Shown piece after piece: positions 27,741 through 35,582 of a stretch of DNA of 64,000 nucleotides; position 1 is the first letter of the stretch; the number at the start of each line of letters is the position of its first letter. Under the pieces are notes generated by a model. It was not told where the DNA came from, ran no database searches, and was given only the letters and a program-made list of their open reading frames with translations. The position numbers were made by a program, and so were the translations under genes. This DNA comes from Vibrio splendidus (GTDB lineage Bacteria > Pseudomonadota > Gammaproteobacteria > Enterobacterales > Vibrionaceae). The stretch lies in the NCBI RefSeq assembly GCF_001557875.1, contig NZ_LNRF01000001.1, positions 124,001 to 188,000 on the forward strand, written 5' to 3'.

Positions 27741-27774
27741 AAATGGCAGCCTAATCAGGCTGCCATTTCTTTAT
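27741..27774. terminator. Bidirectional terminator
   Basis: AAATGGCAGCCT and AGGCTGCCATTT form a 12-bp stem with loop AATC and T-rich tracts on both strands, between the convergent D-lactate dehydrogenase and the 80-residue gene. Confidence 0.9.
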
Positions 27775-27804
27775 TCGATTTAAAACGTGCTACTGAGCTA
27801 ACAG

Positions 27805-28047
27805 TTAGAGAGCTAAACGCATCAACTCTTCTGGCGAGTAGTGTTCTGCTTCTGCACCTTTGGCGATTAAGTCGATCACTCGGAACTCGTTCATGTCACC
27901 AAACTCCTTGGTCAAGTAATCACGAAACGCTTTCTCATTCGGCCACTTACCTCGTACGATATAGCCATCTTCTTTGTCAAAATCTTCTGTTTCAAAGAAG
28001 GAAAAATCGGTCATACCAATATTGTGGCAATACAAAACGAGATACAT
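27805..28047 (-). CDS. Conserved small hypothetical protein (80 aa)
   Basis: This small soluble acidic protein is not assigned to a family I recognise. It begins MYLVLYCHNIGMTDFSFFET and ends SPEELMRLAL, with no signal peptide or cysteine cluster. The ATG has GAGGAA six bases upstream. It lies 24 bases downstream of an AraC/GyrI-type regulator on the same strand, so the two are probably one operon, and its T-rich terminator is at 27741. A role related to the effector-binding function of the regulator is possible but unsupported. Confidence 0.7.
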   Translation of the reverse strand: MYLVLYCHNIGMTDFSFFETEDFDKEDGYIVRGKWPNEKAFRDYLTKEFGDMNEFRVIDLIAKGAEAEHYSPEELMRLAL

Positions 28048-28071
28048 AATTATTCCTCAAAAACGGGGTTA

Positions 28072-28941
28072 CTAATAAAAACTCACGGGAAGGTAGAAAT
28101 CGAGCTCGAACACTTCATCGGTGTTAAGAAAGTGATTCTGATGATAATGCACATAAGCCGGAGTAGAACGTTGCTTGAAGCCAGACGTAGGTAGCCACTT
28201 TTCTAATACCATGCTGATCTGTGGTAGCAGTTCTCCATAGCGCCCATTCAATCGAAACACCGCATGTAAGCCGCTCGGAATCACCATCTGATTAACCACA
28301 CTACGATACTTAATCGGTTCATTAATCGCGATACACGCCACATATCTACATTGATCCATCTCAACCCAAGCAGGATTCGAATGATGCAAACCAAATTGGC
28401 TCGAAAAATCACGTTGTTCGGAGTTCGCCCACGCTTTCAATATCAGCCAGGCATTGCGAATAGAACGGTTATAACCCGTATGTCGAACATAGGCTGCCAT
28501 GCGCTCAGGCACTTCAATGATCTTAGGTTCAGGCAATACTCGCTGCGCGACATTCAAATAGCCTGCCGCGACTTCCGGGTCTTTCAAATAGGGCTTTTCG
28601 GCGATCTGTAAATCGTGTTTACGCCACTCACCCGGTGACATGTTAAAGGTCGCTTTAAACGCGCGGCTAAACGAAGACACCGAACTGAAACCACACTTAC
28701 TGGCAATTTCCACCACTGATGACGTGGTATCGAACATCAATTGATTGGCCGCATACTCCATTCGAGTTCGTCGAATGTACTGATGCAACGACTCCCCAAC
28801 CACGCTTTTAAAGGTGCGATGAAAATGTTGCTCTGAATAAGCCGCAATCTCGGAGAGCGCTTTTGCCGACAGAGGCTGGCTGATGTCCTGGTGAATATGA
28901 AACAAAACATCATTGATTCGTGATATGTGTTGACGTGACAT
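28072..28941 (-). CDS. AraC-family regulator with GyrI-like effector-binding domain
   Basis: The 289-residue protein has the AraC DNA-binding domain at the N-terminus (residues about 8-105: two helix-turn-helices, with EIASKCGFSSVSSFSRAFKA as the second). The C-terminal half (from about 130) has the pattern of a GyrI-like/AraC effector-binding domain, as in Rob and SoxS-related sensors. Such proteins bind small hydrophobic or drug-like ligands. It is divergent from the aminotransferase at 29057 and the 116-bp gap contains two direct repeats 22 bp apart, which are candidate binding sites. Confidence 0.9.
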   Translation of the reverse strand: MSRQHISRINDVLFHIHQDISQPLSAKALSEIAAYSEQHFHRTFKSVVGESLHQYIRRTRMEYAANQLMFDTTSSVVEIASKCGFSSVSSFSRAFKATFNMSPGEWRKHDLQIAEKPYLKDPEVAAGYLNVAQRVLPEPKIIEVPERMAAYVRHTGYNRSIRNAWLILKAWANSEQRDFSSQFGLHHSNPAWVEMDQCRYVACIAINEPIKYRSVVNQMVIPSGLHAVFRLNGRYGELLPQISMVLEKWLPTSGFKQRSTPAYVHYHQNHFLNTDEVFELDFYLPVSFY

Positions 28942-28950
28942 CGCTTAAAT

Positions 28951-28988
28951 AGCATAAATGGACATGTTTAAGAGCATAAACGGACACG
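28951..28988. promoter_or_regulatory. Direct repeats for an AraC-type regulator
   Basis: AGCATAAATGGACATG (28951-28966) and AGCATAAACGGACACG (28973-28988) match at 14 of 16 positions and are 22 bp apart, about two DNA turns. They lie between the araC-type gene and the aminotransferase. Confidence 0.7.
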
Positions 28989-29056
28989 CTACTTTTTACA
29001 ATTGCCGTGTAATATCAAGCGATAGAATAAAAACGATAAACGACGAGACACAACAC

Positions 29057-30205
29057 ATGGAAATCGCACAGTCATTACAACAGATTCAATCTTCATACAT
29101 TCGAGAGATCCTCGCAGCCGCAAGTGATCCAAATGTCATCTCATTGGCCGGTGGTTTACCGGACGAGAAAACATTCCCTATCGATTTGATGAAGCCAACG
29201 CTAGAAAACCTAGCGAACATGCCTGAAGTTTTCCAATACGGTTCTACTGCGGGTTACGGCCCATTGCTTGAGCACCTGACGCAAAGCTACCGATTGCCAG
29301 AGACTCACACAGCGATGATCTGTACCGGTTCTCAGCAAGGTTTGGATTTGATTGCCCGTGCCTATGTCGATCCGGGAGATGTGGTTGTGATGGAAGCGCC
29401 AAGCTACTTAGGTGCGATGCAGGTGTTTGGCCTAGTTCAAGCAAACATCGCGACCGTGTCTCAAACTGAATTTGGCCCGAACCTAGACGAACTGGAAACG
29501 TGCTTTGCACAGCAATCACCGAAGATGTTCTATGCCGTGCCTGATTTTCACAACCCAACCGGTGTGTGCTGGGCAACAGAAACTCGTCAAAAAGTAGCTG
29601 AGCTGTGTATCAAATATAACGTGGCATTCATTGAAGATGCACCTTACCGCGAGCTGCGCTTTACAGGCACTGAACTGCCATTGGTTTCTTCGTTCTGCCC
29701 TGATAACTCTATCGTTCTTCGTTCATTCTCTAAGATTGCATCGCCAGGTCTACGTATTGGCGCGGTAACAGGTAAACGCAGCTACCTTGAGCCACTGATC
29801 AAAGTGAAACAAGGCGCTGACTTGCACTCAAGTGTACCGATGCAAGCACTGCTTGTTGGTCTTCTAAAACATGAAGACTTTGGCGTGCATATGGAAAACA
29901 TTCGCACCCTGTACAAATCTCGTTATGAAGTGCTGTTCTCAGAGCTAGAGAAACAACTGCCTGCAGATTGCGTGTTAAAAGCCGTGGATGGCGGAATGTT
30001 CATCTGGGTTGAAATCCCAGAGTGTGACACCTTCGAATTAGCAAAAACCTTACTATCGAATGGCGTGGCGGTTGTACCAAGCCCAGTATTCTATCCAAAG
30101 GCCGATGAAGCCAAAGCCGCACTGCGCCTAAACTTCACTAACGCCAACCCAAAAGAATTAACAGAAGCGGTGAAACGCTTAGCGGAAGTACTTAACCAAG
30201 CGTAA
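29057..30205 (+). CDS. PLP-dependent class I/II aminotransferase (2-aminoadipate aminotransferase-like)
   Basis: The 382-residue protein has the fold-type I aminotransferase layout: VISLAGGLPDEKTFP at the N-terminus, PDFHNPTG near the cofactor, K226 in SFSKIASPGLRIG as the PLP Schiff-base lysine, and an arginine for the substrate carboxylate near ALRLNFTN. The family includes LysN/KatII-type and ValC-like enzymes acting on amino acids with 2-oxo acids in the cytoplasm. The ATG at 29057 is chosen because the first 33 codons of the longer frame cover the AraC-type repeats. No GntR domain is attached, unlike MocR proteins. Its amino acid substrate is not predictable from sequence. Confidence 0.88.
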   Translation: MEIAQSLQQIQSSYIREILAAASDPNVISLAGGLPDEKTFPIDLMKPTLENLANMPEVFQYGSTAGYGPLLEHLTQSYRLPETHTAMICTGSQQGLDLIARAYVDPGDVVVMEAPSYLGAMQVFGLVQANIATVSQTEFGPNLDELETCFAQQSPKMFYAVPDFHNPTGVCWATETRQKVAELCIKYNVAFIEDAPYRELRFTGTELPLVSSFCPDNSIVLRSFSKIASPGLRIGAVTGKRSYLEPLIKVKQGADLHSSVPMQALLVGLLKHEDFGVHMENIRTLYKSRYEVLFSELEKQLPADCVLKAVDGGMFIWVEIPECDTFELAKTLLSNGVAVVPSPVFYPKADEAKAALRLNFTNANPKELTEAVKRLAEVLNQA

Positions 30206-30235
30206 TCGCCGATTAAGTAAAACGGACTAGATACC

Positions 30236-30272
30236 AAGGCCCTGCTGTATTTTTACAGCAGGGCCTTTTTTG
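30236..30272 (+). terminator. Strong rho-independent terminator of the aminotransferase
   Basis: AAGGCCCTGCTGTA pairs over 14 bp with TACAGCAGGGCCTT around loop TTTT and is followed by a T-run. Confidence 0.92.
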
Positions 30273-30507
30273 TGTAATGTCGCCTTCAAGAAAGATGGTG
30301 AAATAACTCGGTTTCTTAAATAGTAAATCCACATAACATTTGGTGATAAATAGCCCTACCTTTGGTTGGTTTTTGTCCCGTACCGCCTTGGTTATACTGC
30401 GGCTGATTTTAATAAGCCAACAGACTGAGCTGAGTTGAAATACTAAGTTTTGATCTGAATAGGCAACCGCTCTGGATTTACGTTCCAGCTCGCAGAAAGG
30501 AAAAACC

Positions 30508-31497
30508 ATGTCTCAATATGTTGTATGTGCTCTGTATAAATTCGTAGCACTTGATGATTACCAAGAAATTCGCCAGCCACTCACTGACGTGTTAGAAACC
30601 AACCAAATCCGCGGTACTTTGCTACTTGCGAGCGAAGGTATCAACGGCACCGTTGCAGGTAAACGCGAATCTATCGACGCCCTTCTTCAATGGTTCAAGC
30701 AAGACCCTCGCTTAGCTGATGTTGTTTACAAAGAGTCGTTCAACGACGAGCAGCCGTTCAACCGCACCAAGGTTAAGCTTAAGAAAGAGATCGTAACCAT
30801 GGGCATTGAGGGCATCGACCCACGCCACGTTGTCGGCACTTACGTGAAACCAAATGAATGGAATGCACTGATTTCTGATCCAGATGTGATTCTGGTTGAT
30901 ACTCGTAACGACTACGAAGTGGACATCGGCACCTTCAAAAATGCTGTAAACCCAAACACAGAAACCTTCCGTGAATTCCCTCAATACGTTGAAGACAACC
31001 TTGACCCTAAGAAGCACAAGAAAGTCGCGATGTTCTGTACTGGCGGTATTCGTTGCGAAAAATCAACAGCCTACATGAAAGAACAAGGCTTTGATGAGGT
31101 TTACCACCTTGAAGGCGGCATTCTTAAGTACCTAGAAGAAGTACCAGAAGAAGAGAGCATGTGGGAAGGCGACTGCTACGTATTTGACGGTCGTGTTGCA
31201 GTAAACCACCAGCTAGAAAAAAGCGGCTACGATGTGTGTAACGCGTGTCGTTTGCCAATCACTGACGAAGACAAAGCCTCTGAACACTTCGAGAAAGGCG
31301 TAAGCTGCCCTAAGTGTATTGATAAACACAGCGACGAGCAGAAAGCCCGTTTCCGCGAACGTGAAAAGCAAGTTCAACTGTCGAATGCTCGTGGCGAAAC
31401 CCACGTAGGTGGTGAAGCTGCTCACCTTATCGAGCAACGTAAGAAAGAGAAGCTTGCACACAAAGAGCAGCAACGCTCTGGTAAGAAAGCTAAATAG
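30508..31497 (+). CDS. trhO: tRNA uridine(34) hydroxylase (rhodanese family)
   Basis: The 329-residue protein is TrhO (YceA): an N-terminal alpha/beta domain ([16 protein letters not shown]), a rhodanese domain with C177 in FCTGGIRCE as its reactive cysteine (second cysteine C183), and a C-terminal cysteine-rich zinc-ribbon-like segment (CNACRLP, CPKC). The enzyme hydroxylates U34 of certain tRNAs on the way to 5-methoxyuridine or cmo5U using prephenate-independent O2 chemistry. The ATG follows AAAGGAAAA. It appears monocistronic, with a terminator at 31553-31602. Confidence 0.94.
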   Translation: MSQYVVCALYKFVALDDYQEIRQPLTDVLETNQIRGTLLLASEGINGTVAGKRESIDALLQWFKQDPRLADVVYKESFNDEQPFNRTKVKLKKEIVTMGIEGIDPRHVVGTYVKPNEWNALISDPDVILVDTRNDYEVDIGTFKNAVNPNTETFREFPQYVEDNLDPKKHKKVAMFCTGGIRCEKSTAYMKEQGFDEVYHLEGGILKYLEEVPEEESMWEGDCYVFDGRVAVNHQLEKSGYDVCNACRLPITDEDKASEHFEKGVSCPKCIDKHSDEQKARFREREKQVQLSNARGETHVGGEAAHLIEQRKKEKLAHKEQQRSGKKAK

Positions 31498-31552
31498 GCT
31501 TTCTGATTTATATCTATAACTGTATAGCTTTGAATATATAGCTATGAACATT

Positions 31553-31602
31553 AAAAAGGGCGCAAGTTCGAAGATGATTCATCGAGTTTGTGCCCTTTTT
31601 TG
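31553..31602 (+). terminator. Terminator after trhO
   Basis: AAAGGGCGCAA pairs (with G-T pairs) to TTTGTGCCCTTT, and a T-run follows. Confidence 0.75.
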
Positions 31603-31690
31603 CTCGCTTTACGGCTTTGTGTTTTGAGCCACATTTCTTTCAAAAAATAGCTTCTATACTGTTAGTAATTCGACTAGAGAGGAAGTGCCA

Positions 31691-31948
31691 ATGCTCAATG
31701 AAAACCATGCCTTTATCTTAGATTTCCCAGATCTTAAATTAGACATTGTTCAGCTCAACCACGACGACGAAAAATTCAAAGCAGACATGCAGAAGTACCA
31801 CCAACTCGACTACGACATCCGTCAGCTAGAAATCTCTGGCAGCCCTATCGATGACGACAGCATGCACAACCTCAAAGTAGAACGCATGGAGCTAAAAGAC
31901 TCGCTACACAAACAGCTCACACGCCATCACGCGCTTAAGATCGTATAA
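31691..31948 (+). CDS. YdcH/DUF465-like small helical protein
   Basis: The 85-residue protein is mostly alpha-helical and charged, with the DUF465-like pattern LKxERMxLKDxLHxQL near its C-terminus. YdcH-family proteins form antiparallel helical hairpins; their function is not established. ATG 31691 has AGGA seven bases upstream; the GTG at 31685 overlaps the ribosome binding site. It is convergent with the sensor kinase gene, with a hairpin at 31961-31985 between them. Confidence 0.82.
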   Translation: MLNENHAFILDFPDLKLDIVQLNHDDEKFKADMQKYHQLDYDIRQLEISGSPIDDDSMHNLKVERMELKDSLHKQLTRHHALKIV

Positions 31949-31960
31949 CAACTCATATGC

Positions 31961-31985
31961 TAGTGTGGCTAACTTAGCCACACTA
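31961..31985. terminator. Hairpin between YdcH-like and kinase genes
   Basis: TAGTGTGGCT and AGCCACACTA form a 10-bp stem with loop AACTT between convergent genes. T-tracts are short. Confidence 0.55.
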
Positions 31986-32029
31986 CTCTCCTTCTCAATG
32001 GGTTCATTTTTTGTAATCGAAACTAGCTG

Positions 32030-33301
32030 CTACCTTGCCTGCTTATCCGCTGAGAAATCTAAGTAAGTACTGAATTGAAGCCCATCATCTTGAGTTTCAA
32101 AACTCCAACCCATTCGCTCACAAATTCGTTGCACAATCACTAGGCCACAACCATAGCCAGCATTGTAAGTCTCGTTGCCATCATGACGGTTAGTGATCAC
32201 TAATTGAGAACCTGTCACCACAATTCCAACATCGCCAATACTGTAGCTAAACGCATTTTTAATTAAGTTATTCAGTACAATAGTAATAAAGCTCTCTGGC
32301 GCATATACCGTGACAGTCTCTTTGACGTCCAGAGCATAACTCGCATCCTGCTTGGCAAACAAAGGCGCCATTTCAAGCAACTGATTCTGAACTTCGACTG
32401 CCAAGTCATAGTGACCGAAATAGTGCTCATCGATACTCTCTTTACCAAGTAGCAAAAACATTTCAGTCAGCACTCGCATCTGTTCACTCGCTTCTTGCAA
32501 GCGATTAATCGCTTTTAACGCAACAGGAGGTTGATTGGGTACTTTAGTTAGCAGCTCTGCCGACCCTTTTATCACCATTATCGGGGTTCGAAGTTCATGA
32601 GAAGCAAATCGATTGAACTCTTCTTCCCGCTGAAAGAAACCTGAAATATGATTCTTTGAATCTAAAAGTGTTTGCTCAATATGTCGTGTTTCAGCGTAGG
32701 ATGTCTCGACTTTAAAACTTGGCTGCTCAGGGTGCATTTGCCCGATTTTCTTTTCTATCTGATTGAGTGGCCTCGACAGCGAGCGCACAACATAGATCCC
32801 ATACAAAACCATGAAGATGGACGTTAAACCGCCAAGTATGAGGGTGTAGTTGTGGAGGCTCCATTCATACTCGTCGAGGTAGTCGTCGGCGTCATCTTGA
32901 AACAAGATATACATCAACCCTTTGCCTGACGGGTGCTCAAAGACATAAAAGTGCTTATCTTCTGTACCTAACAAATGCTCATAAAAACCGGGCTTCTTAT
33001 ATTGAGTTAACCAGTTGGGCAGTTCAGCCTCACTCCAGTAACTCGAAAACTCGTTTTGATTCGGCAACAACGCTTCTTCGCCAAGCAGCTGATATTCAGA
33101 CGTATAACGGTTAGCTTCGGTGTCTAACCAGTGGTGCAGGCTGATCACTTCCATCTGGTTTTCAGCGATATAAATAACAGTCCAGAAAAGACCAAACATG
33201 ACCAAGGTCATCAAGCCAAAACTTCGGCGGATTTTTCGGTAGATACTCGGGTAATCACCATGGTTCGAACCGTTAGGCTTTAAGTCTGTAACCTTGTCCA
33301 T
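32030..33301 (-). CDS. Sensor histidine kinase of an OmpR-type two-component system
   Basis: The 423-residue kinase has one membrane segment at about residues 29-49, a roughly 100-residue periplasmic sensor region, a second membrane segment at about 147-169 and a HAMP-like linker (SLSRPLNQIEKKIGQM). The phosphoacceptor region reads RFASHELRTPIMVIKGS, with the histidine in SHELRTP, and the ATPase part has N box NNLIKNAFSYS and glycine box GYGCGLVIV. It phosphorylates the response regulator encoded just upstream; the two reading frames overlap by 29 bases. No known sensor family was recognised in the periplasmic part, so its signal is unknown. Confidence 0.92.
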   Translation of the reverse strand: MDKVTDLKPNGSNHGDYPSIYRKIRRSFGLMTLVMFGLFWTVIYIAENQMEVISLHHWLDTEANRYTSEYQLLGEEALLPNQNEFSSYWSEAELPNWLTQYKKPGFYEHLLGTEDKHFYVFEHPSGKGLMYILFQDDADDYLDEYEWSLHNYTLILGGLTSIFMVLYGIYVVRSLSRPLNQIEKKIGQMHPEQPSFKVETSYAETRHIEQTLLDSKNHISGFFQREEEFNRFASHELRTPIMVIKGSAELLTKVPNQPPVALKAINRLQEASEQMRVLTEMFLLLGKESIDEHYFGHYDLAVEVQNQLLEMAPLFAKQDASYALDVKETVTVYAPESFITIVLNNLIKNAFSYSIGDVGIVVTGSQLVITNRHDGNETYNAGYGCGLVIVQRICERMGWSFETQDDGLQFSTYLDFSADKQAR

Positions 33302-33941
33302 GAATAGTCTCTAATCGTGAATGTTCAAACCCTTTATCGAGCGTGTTACGCAGGCCATAAATATGGCTTCGTAGTGCATCACTGCTTGGCGATTCATCAC
33401 CCCAAACAGAATCAATCACTTCAGTTCTTGAAACAATCGCTGGTGCATGACGCATAAGGACTTTTAGTATCTTAAGCTGAATACGACTCAACTTAATAAG
33501 CCTACCTTCTCGGTATACCTCGTCGGTCTGCGAGTTGAGAGTAATATCGGCAAAACTCTGCTTTCCAATATCTTGCCGTGGCCCTCGGCTTGCCAATGCG
33601 TTGAGTCTTAAACTGAGCTCTTGCATGGCGAAAGGCTTAACCAAGTAATCATCTCCACCCGCTTGAAAAGCCGCGATTTTGTCATCCAACCTATCTTTAG
33701 CGGTTAAAAATAGAATTGGCGTAGGACACTGCACCTCTTCTCTTAACTTTCTAACAGCGGAGATTCCGTCTAATTTAGGCATCATGATGTCCATGATAAT
33801 CACGTCATAATAATTATCAGACGCTAACTTCAACGCCGCTTCACCATGATAAGCACAATCGATCACCATCCCTTCTAACTCTAGGTAATCGGCAATGGTT
33901 TCTGCAACATTGTGGCTGTCATCAACGATCAAAACTTTCAT
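33273..33941 (-). CDS. OmpR/PhoB-family response regulator
   Basis: The 222-residue protein has a receiver domain with phosphoacceptor D51 in VIIMDIMMPKLDG and a C-terminal OmpR-type winged helix (residues about 125-222, SRTEVIDSVWGDESP, LETIHGQGYRL). It is co-transcribed with the histidine kinase (overlap 29 bases) and divergent from the DUF5666 lipoprotein gene. Three TTCAC repeats at one-helical-turn spacing in the shared 84-bp upstream gap are probable binding sites, so it is expected to control itself and the lipoprotein. Confidence 0.93.
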   Translation of the reverse strand: MKVLIVDDSHNVAETIADYLELEGMVIDCAYHGEAALKLASDNYYDVIIMDIMMPKLDGISAVRKLREEVQCPTPILFLTAKDRLDDKIAAFQAGGDDYLVKPFAMQELSLRLNALASRGPRQDIGKQSFADITLNSQTDEVYREGRLIKLSRIQLKILKVLMRHAPAIVSRTEVIDSVWGDESPSSDALRSHIYGLRNTLDKGFEHSRLETIHGQGYRLKA

Positions 33942-33949
33942 CGATTTAT

Positions 33950-33975
33950 TTCACCTTTCTTCACGAGTGCTTCAC
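33950..33975. promoter_or_regulatory. Three phased TTCAC repeats between response regulator and lipoprotein
   Basis: TTCAC occurs at 33950-33954, 33960-33964 and 33971-33975, at intervals of 10 and 11 bases. This is the one-turn phasing expected for tandem OmpR-family binding sites. The regulator's identity is inferred. Confidence 0.65.
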
Positions 33976-34025
33976 GTTTGAGTTTATAAGATACACCCTC
34001 ATTAAACTAAATAAAGAGTATATAG

Positions 34026-35198
34026 ATGAAAAAGTTAGCGCTGATTTCGGTTGTCGGTTTAATTCTAACTGGCTGTGGCGGTAGTGACAGTAATAACAAT
34101 GGAAGCAACGATAACAACACGCAAGCTCCATCAGCAATTCAAGGTACCATTGACTCTGTTTCTGGCAACACCATTGTTGTGAATGGCTATAGCTATCAAG
34201 TAGACAGTGCGAACTATGCAGGCGAAGACGTGGCAATTGCAGACCTAGAAAAGAACATGATGGTCTCTATTTCATCTATTGCTCGTAGCGCTTCAGCTCA
34301 CACTGGCGGGGCTCAAGTTGCTCTTGAACCGACCATCGTTGGTCTTATTTCAGACGCCAACCATGATAATGGCACATTTAAAGTCAATGGCATCGCATTA
34401 ACCTTTACAGATCTGTCACGTGAAATTGAAAATGGCGATTGGGTTATGGTCTCTTCTTTACCAACAGCGAATGCAGGTTACAAAGTACTTTCTGTTGTTA
34501 AGTTTGAGTACTCTAACTTAACTGAATCCGTTGAAGTTGAAGGGCTAATAAGCGATTTAAATGAATCGACTTTCAAACTTGGTGCTAATCTAAGTGTTGA
34601 TTATTCAATTGCCCATGTCGACAACGATGGAAGCAGCAATAGATTATCTAACGGTCTTTGGGTTGAAGTGACAGGCTCAATGGCAGACTCTGTACTAACG
34701 GCCAATGAAGTGGAAGTCGAAGACTTCGACGAAGTAAGCAATGACACGGAAATCGAAGGCATTATTACTTGGGTGGCTAATGACAAATTATCATTTGATT
34801 TAAGCTACAAAGGTCGCTTTCTTGTCAATGACAATACTCGTTACGAAGACGGCAACAAGTCAAATTTAACTGTAGGTACAGAAGTCGAAGTAACCACGAA
34901 ACAAGCTAACGGCGAAAATGTTGCTACCGAAATCGAATTTGAACACGACGATGATTCACAAGATTGGAATGATAATGACGTTGATTTTGAGGGTGAAGTT
35001 CAGAGCACCGATGACGAAGCATTGAGCTTTATCATTCAGACGCCATTTGGCAATCAAACTGTCTACGTTAACCAAAATACTCGCTATGAAGACGGCCTAA
35101 CTTTCAATACATTACAAAATCAACGTGTTGAAGCTGAAGCGTACAAGGTTAACAGCCAGTACATCGCGAGCGAAATTGAAGCTGACGATAACGACTAA
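34026..35198 (+). CDS. DUF5666-type lipoprotein
   Basis: The 390-residue protein has a lipoprotein signal peptide with lipobox LILTGC (lipidated C17) followed by a low-complexity Asn/Asp-Ser-Gly spacer. The rest is a chain of about four to five small beta-rich repeats of the DUF5666 type; the last two share NxNTRYEDG (NDNTRYEDGNKSNLTVG and NQNTRYEDGLTFNTLQ). The protein is strongly acidic. It is expected to sit on the periplasmic face of the inner or outer membrane, with no known function. It is divergent from a two-component system and probably its target. A good terminator follows at 35229. Confidence 0.85.
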   Translation: MKKLALISVVGLILTGCGGSDSNNNGSNDNNTQAPSAIQGTIDSVSGNTIVVNGYSYQVDSANYAGEDVAIADLEKNMMVSISSIARSASAHTGGAQVALEPTIVGLISDANHDNGTFKVNGIALTFTDLSREIENGDWVMVSSLPTANAGYKVLSVVKFEYSNLTESVEVEGLISDLNESTFKLGANLSVDYSIAHVDNDGSSNRLSNGLWVEVTGSMADSVLTANEVEVEDFDEVSNDTEIEGIITWVANDKLSFDLSYKGRFLVNDNTRYEDGNKSNLTVGTEVEVTTKQANGENVATEIEFEHDDDSQDWNDNDVDFEGEVQSTDDEALSFIIQTPFGNQTVYVNQNTRYEDGLTFNTLQNQRVEAEAYKVNSQYIASEIEADDND

Positions 35199-35228
35199 GA
35201 TATAATGTCGTTACTATTATCTTTAAAC

Positions 35229-35256
35229 GCCACGCATACGCGTGGCTTTTTCGTTT
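35229..35256 (+). terminator. Terminator after the DUF5666 lipoprotein
   Basis: GCCACGC and GCGTGGC form a 7-bp stem around loop ATAC, followed by TTTTTCGTTTT. Confidence 0.88.
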
Positions 35257-35582
35257 TAATACTAGTAAATACACACATTAAGATTACCTCATCAATTATA
35301 ATCGATTTACATCCAGGGTGATCTTTAGTCCAGAAGTTAAGTAATTGATAAATGTGAAAATTACAAAAAACAAACATTCACTATAGATATCACTCGCATA
35401 TATAATCCCATCAATTAGATATGTCTCTAGAATAAATACTCCTGCTATTTCCACTACATTCCGTTTTGATACATTTTTCACCAATGGTGTTCAATTTATA
35501 AATAGTCATATTTATCAATGACATTCTCCCAATTGATTCCAGAGTAGTGAATTTTTATCAATAACTTAATAGGAGAACTAAC
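35257..35582. other. AT-rich intergenic region upstream of the large lipoprotein
   Basis: About 326 bases with no convincing gene. It contains isolated TTCAC-like pentamers (TTCAC near 35375 and 35478), reminiscent of the response-regulator repeats at 33950 but not regularly phased. It ends with TAGGAG, the ribosome binding site of the next gene. Confidence 0.5.

Noticed and set aside
30213..30509. 98-residue minus-strand frame upstream of trhO
   Set aside because: It spans the aminotransferase terminator and the trhO promoter region; no supporting signals.
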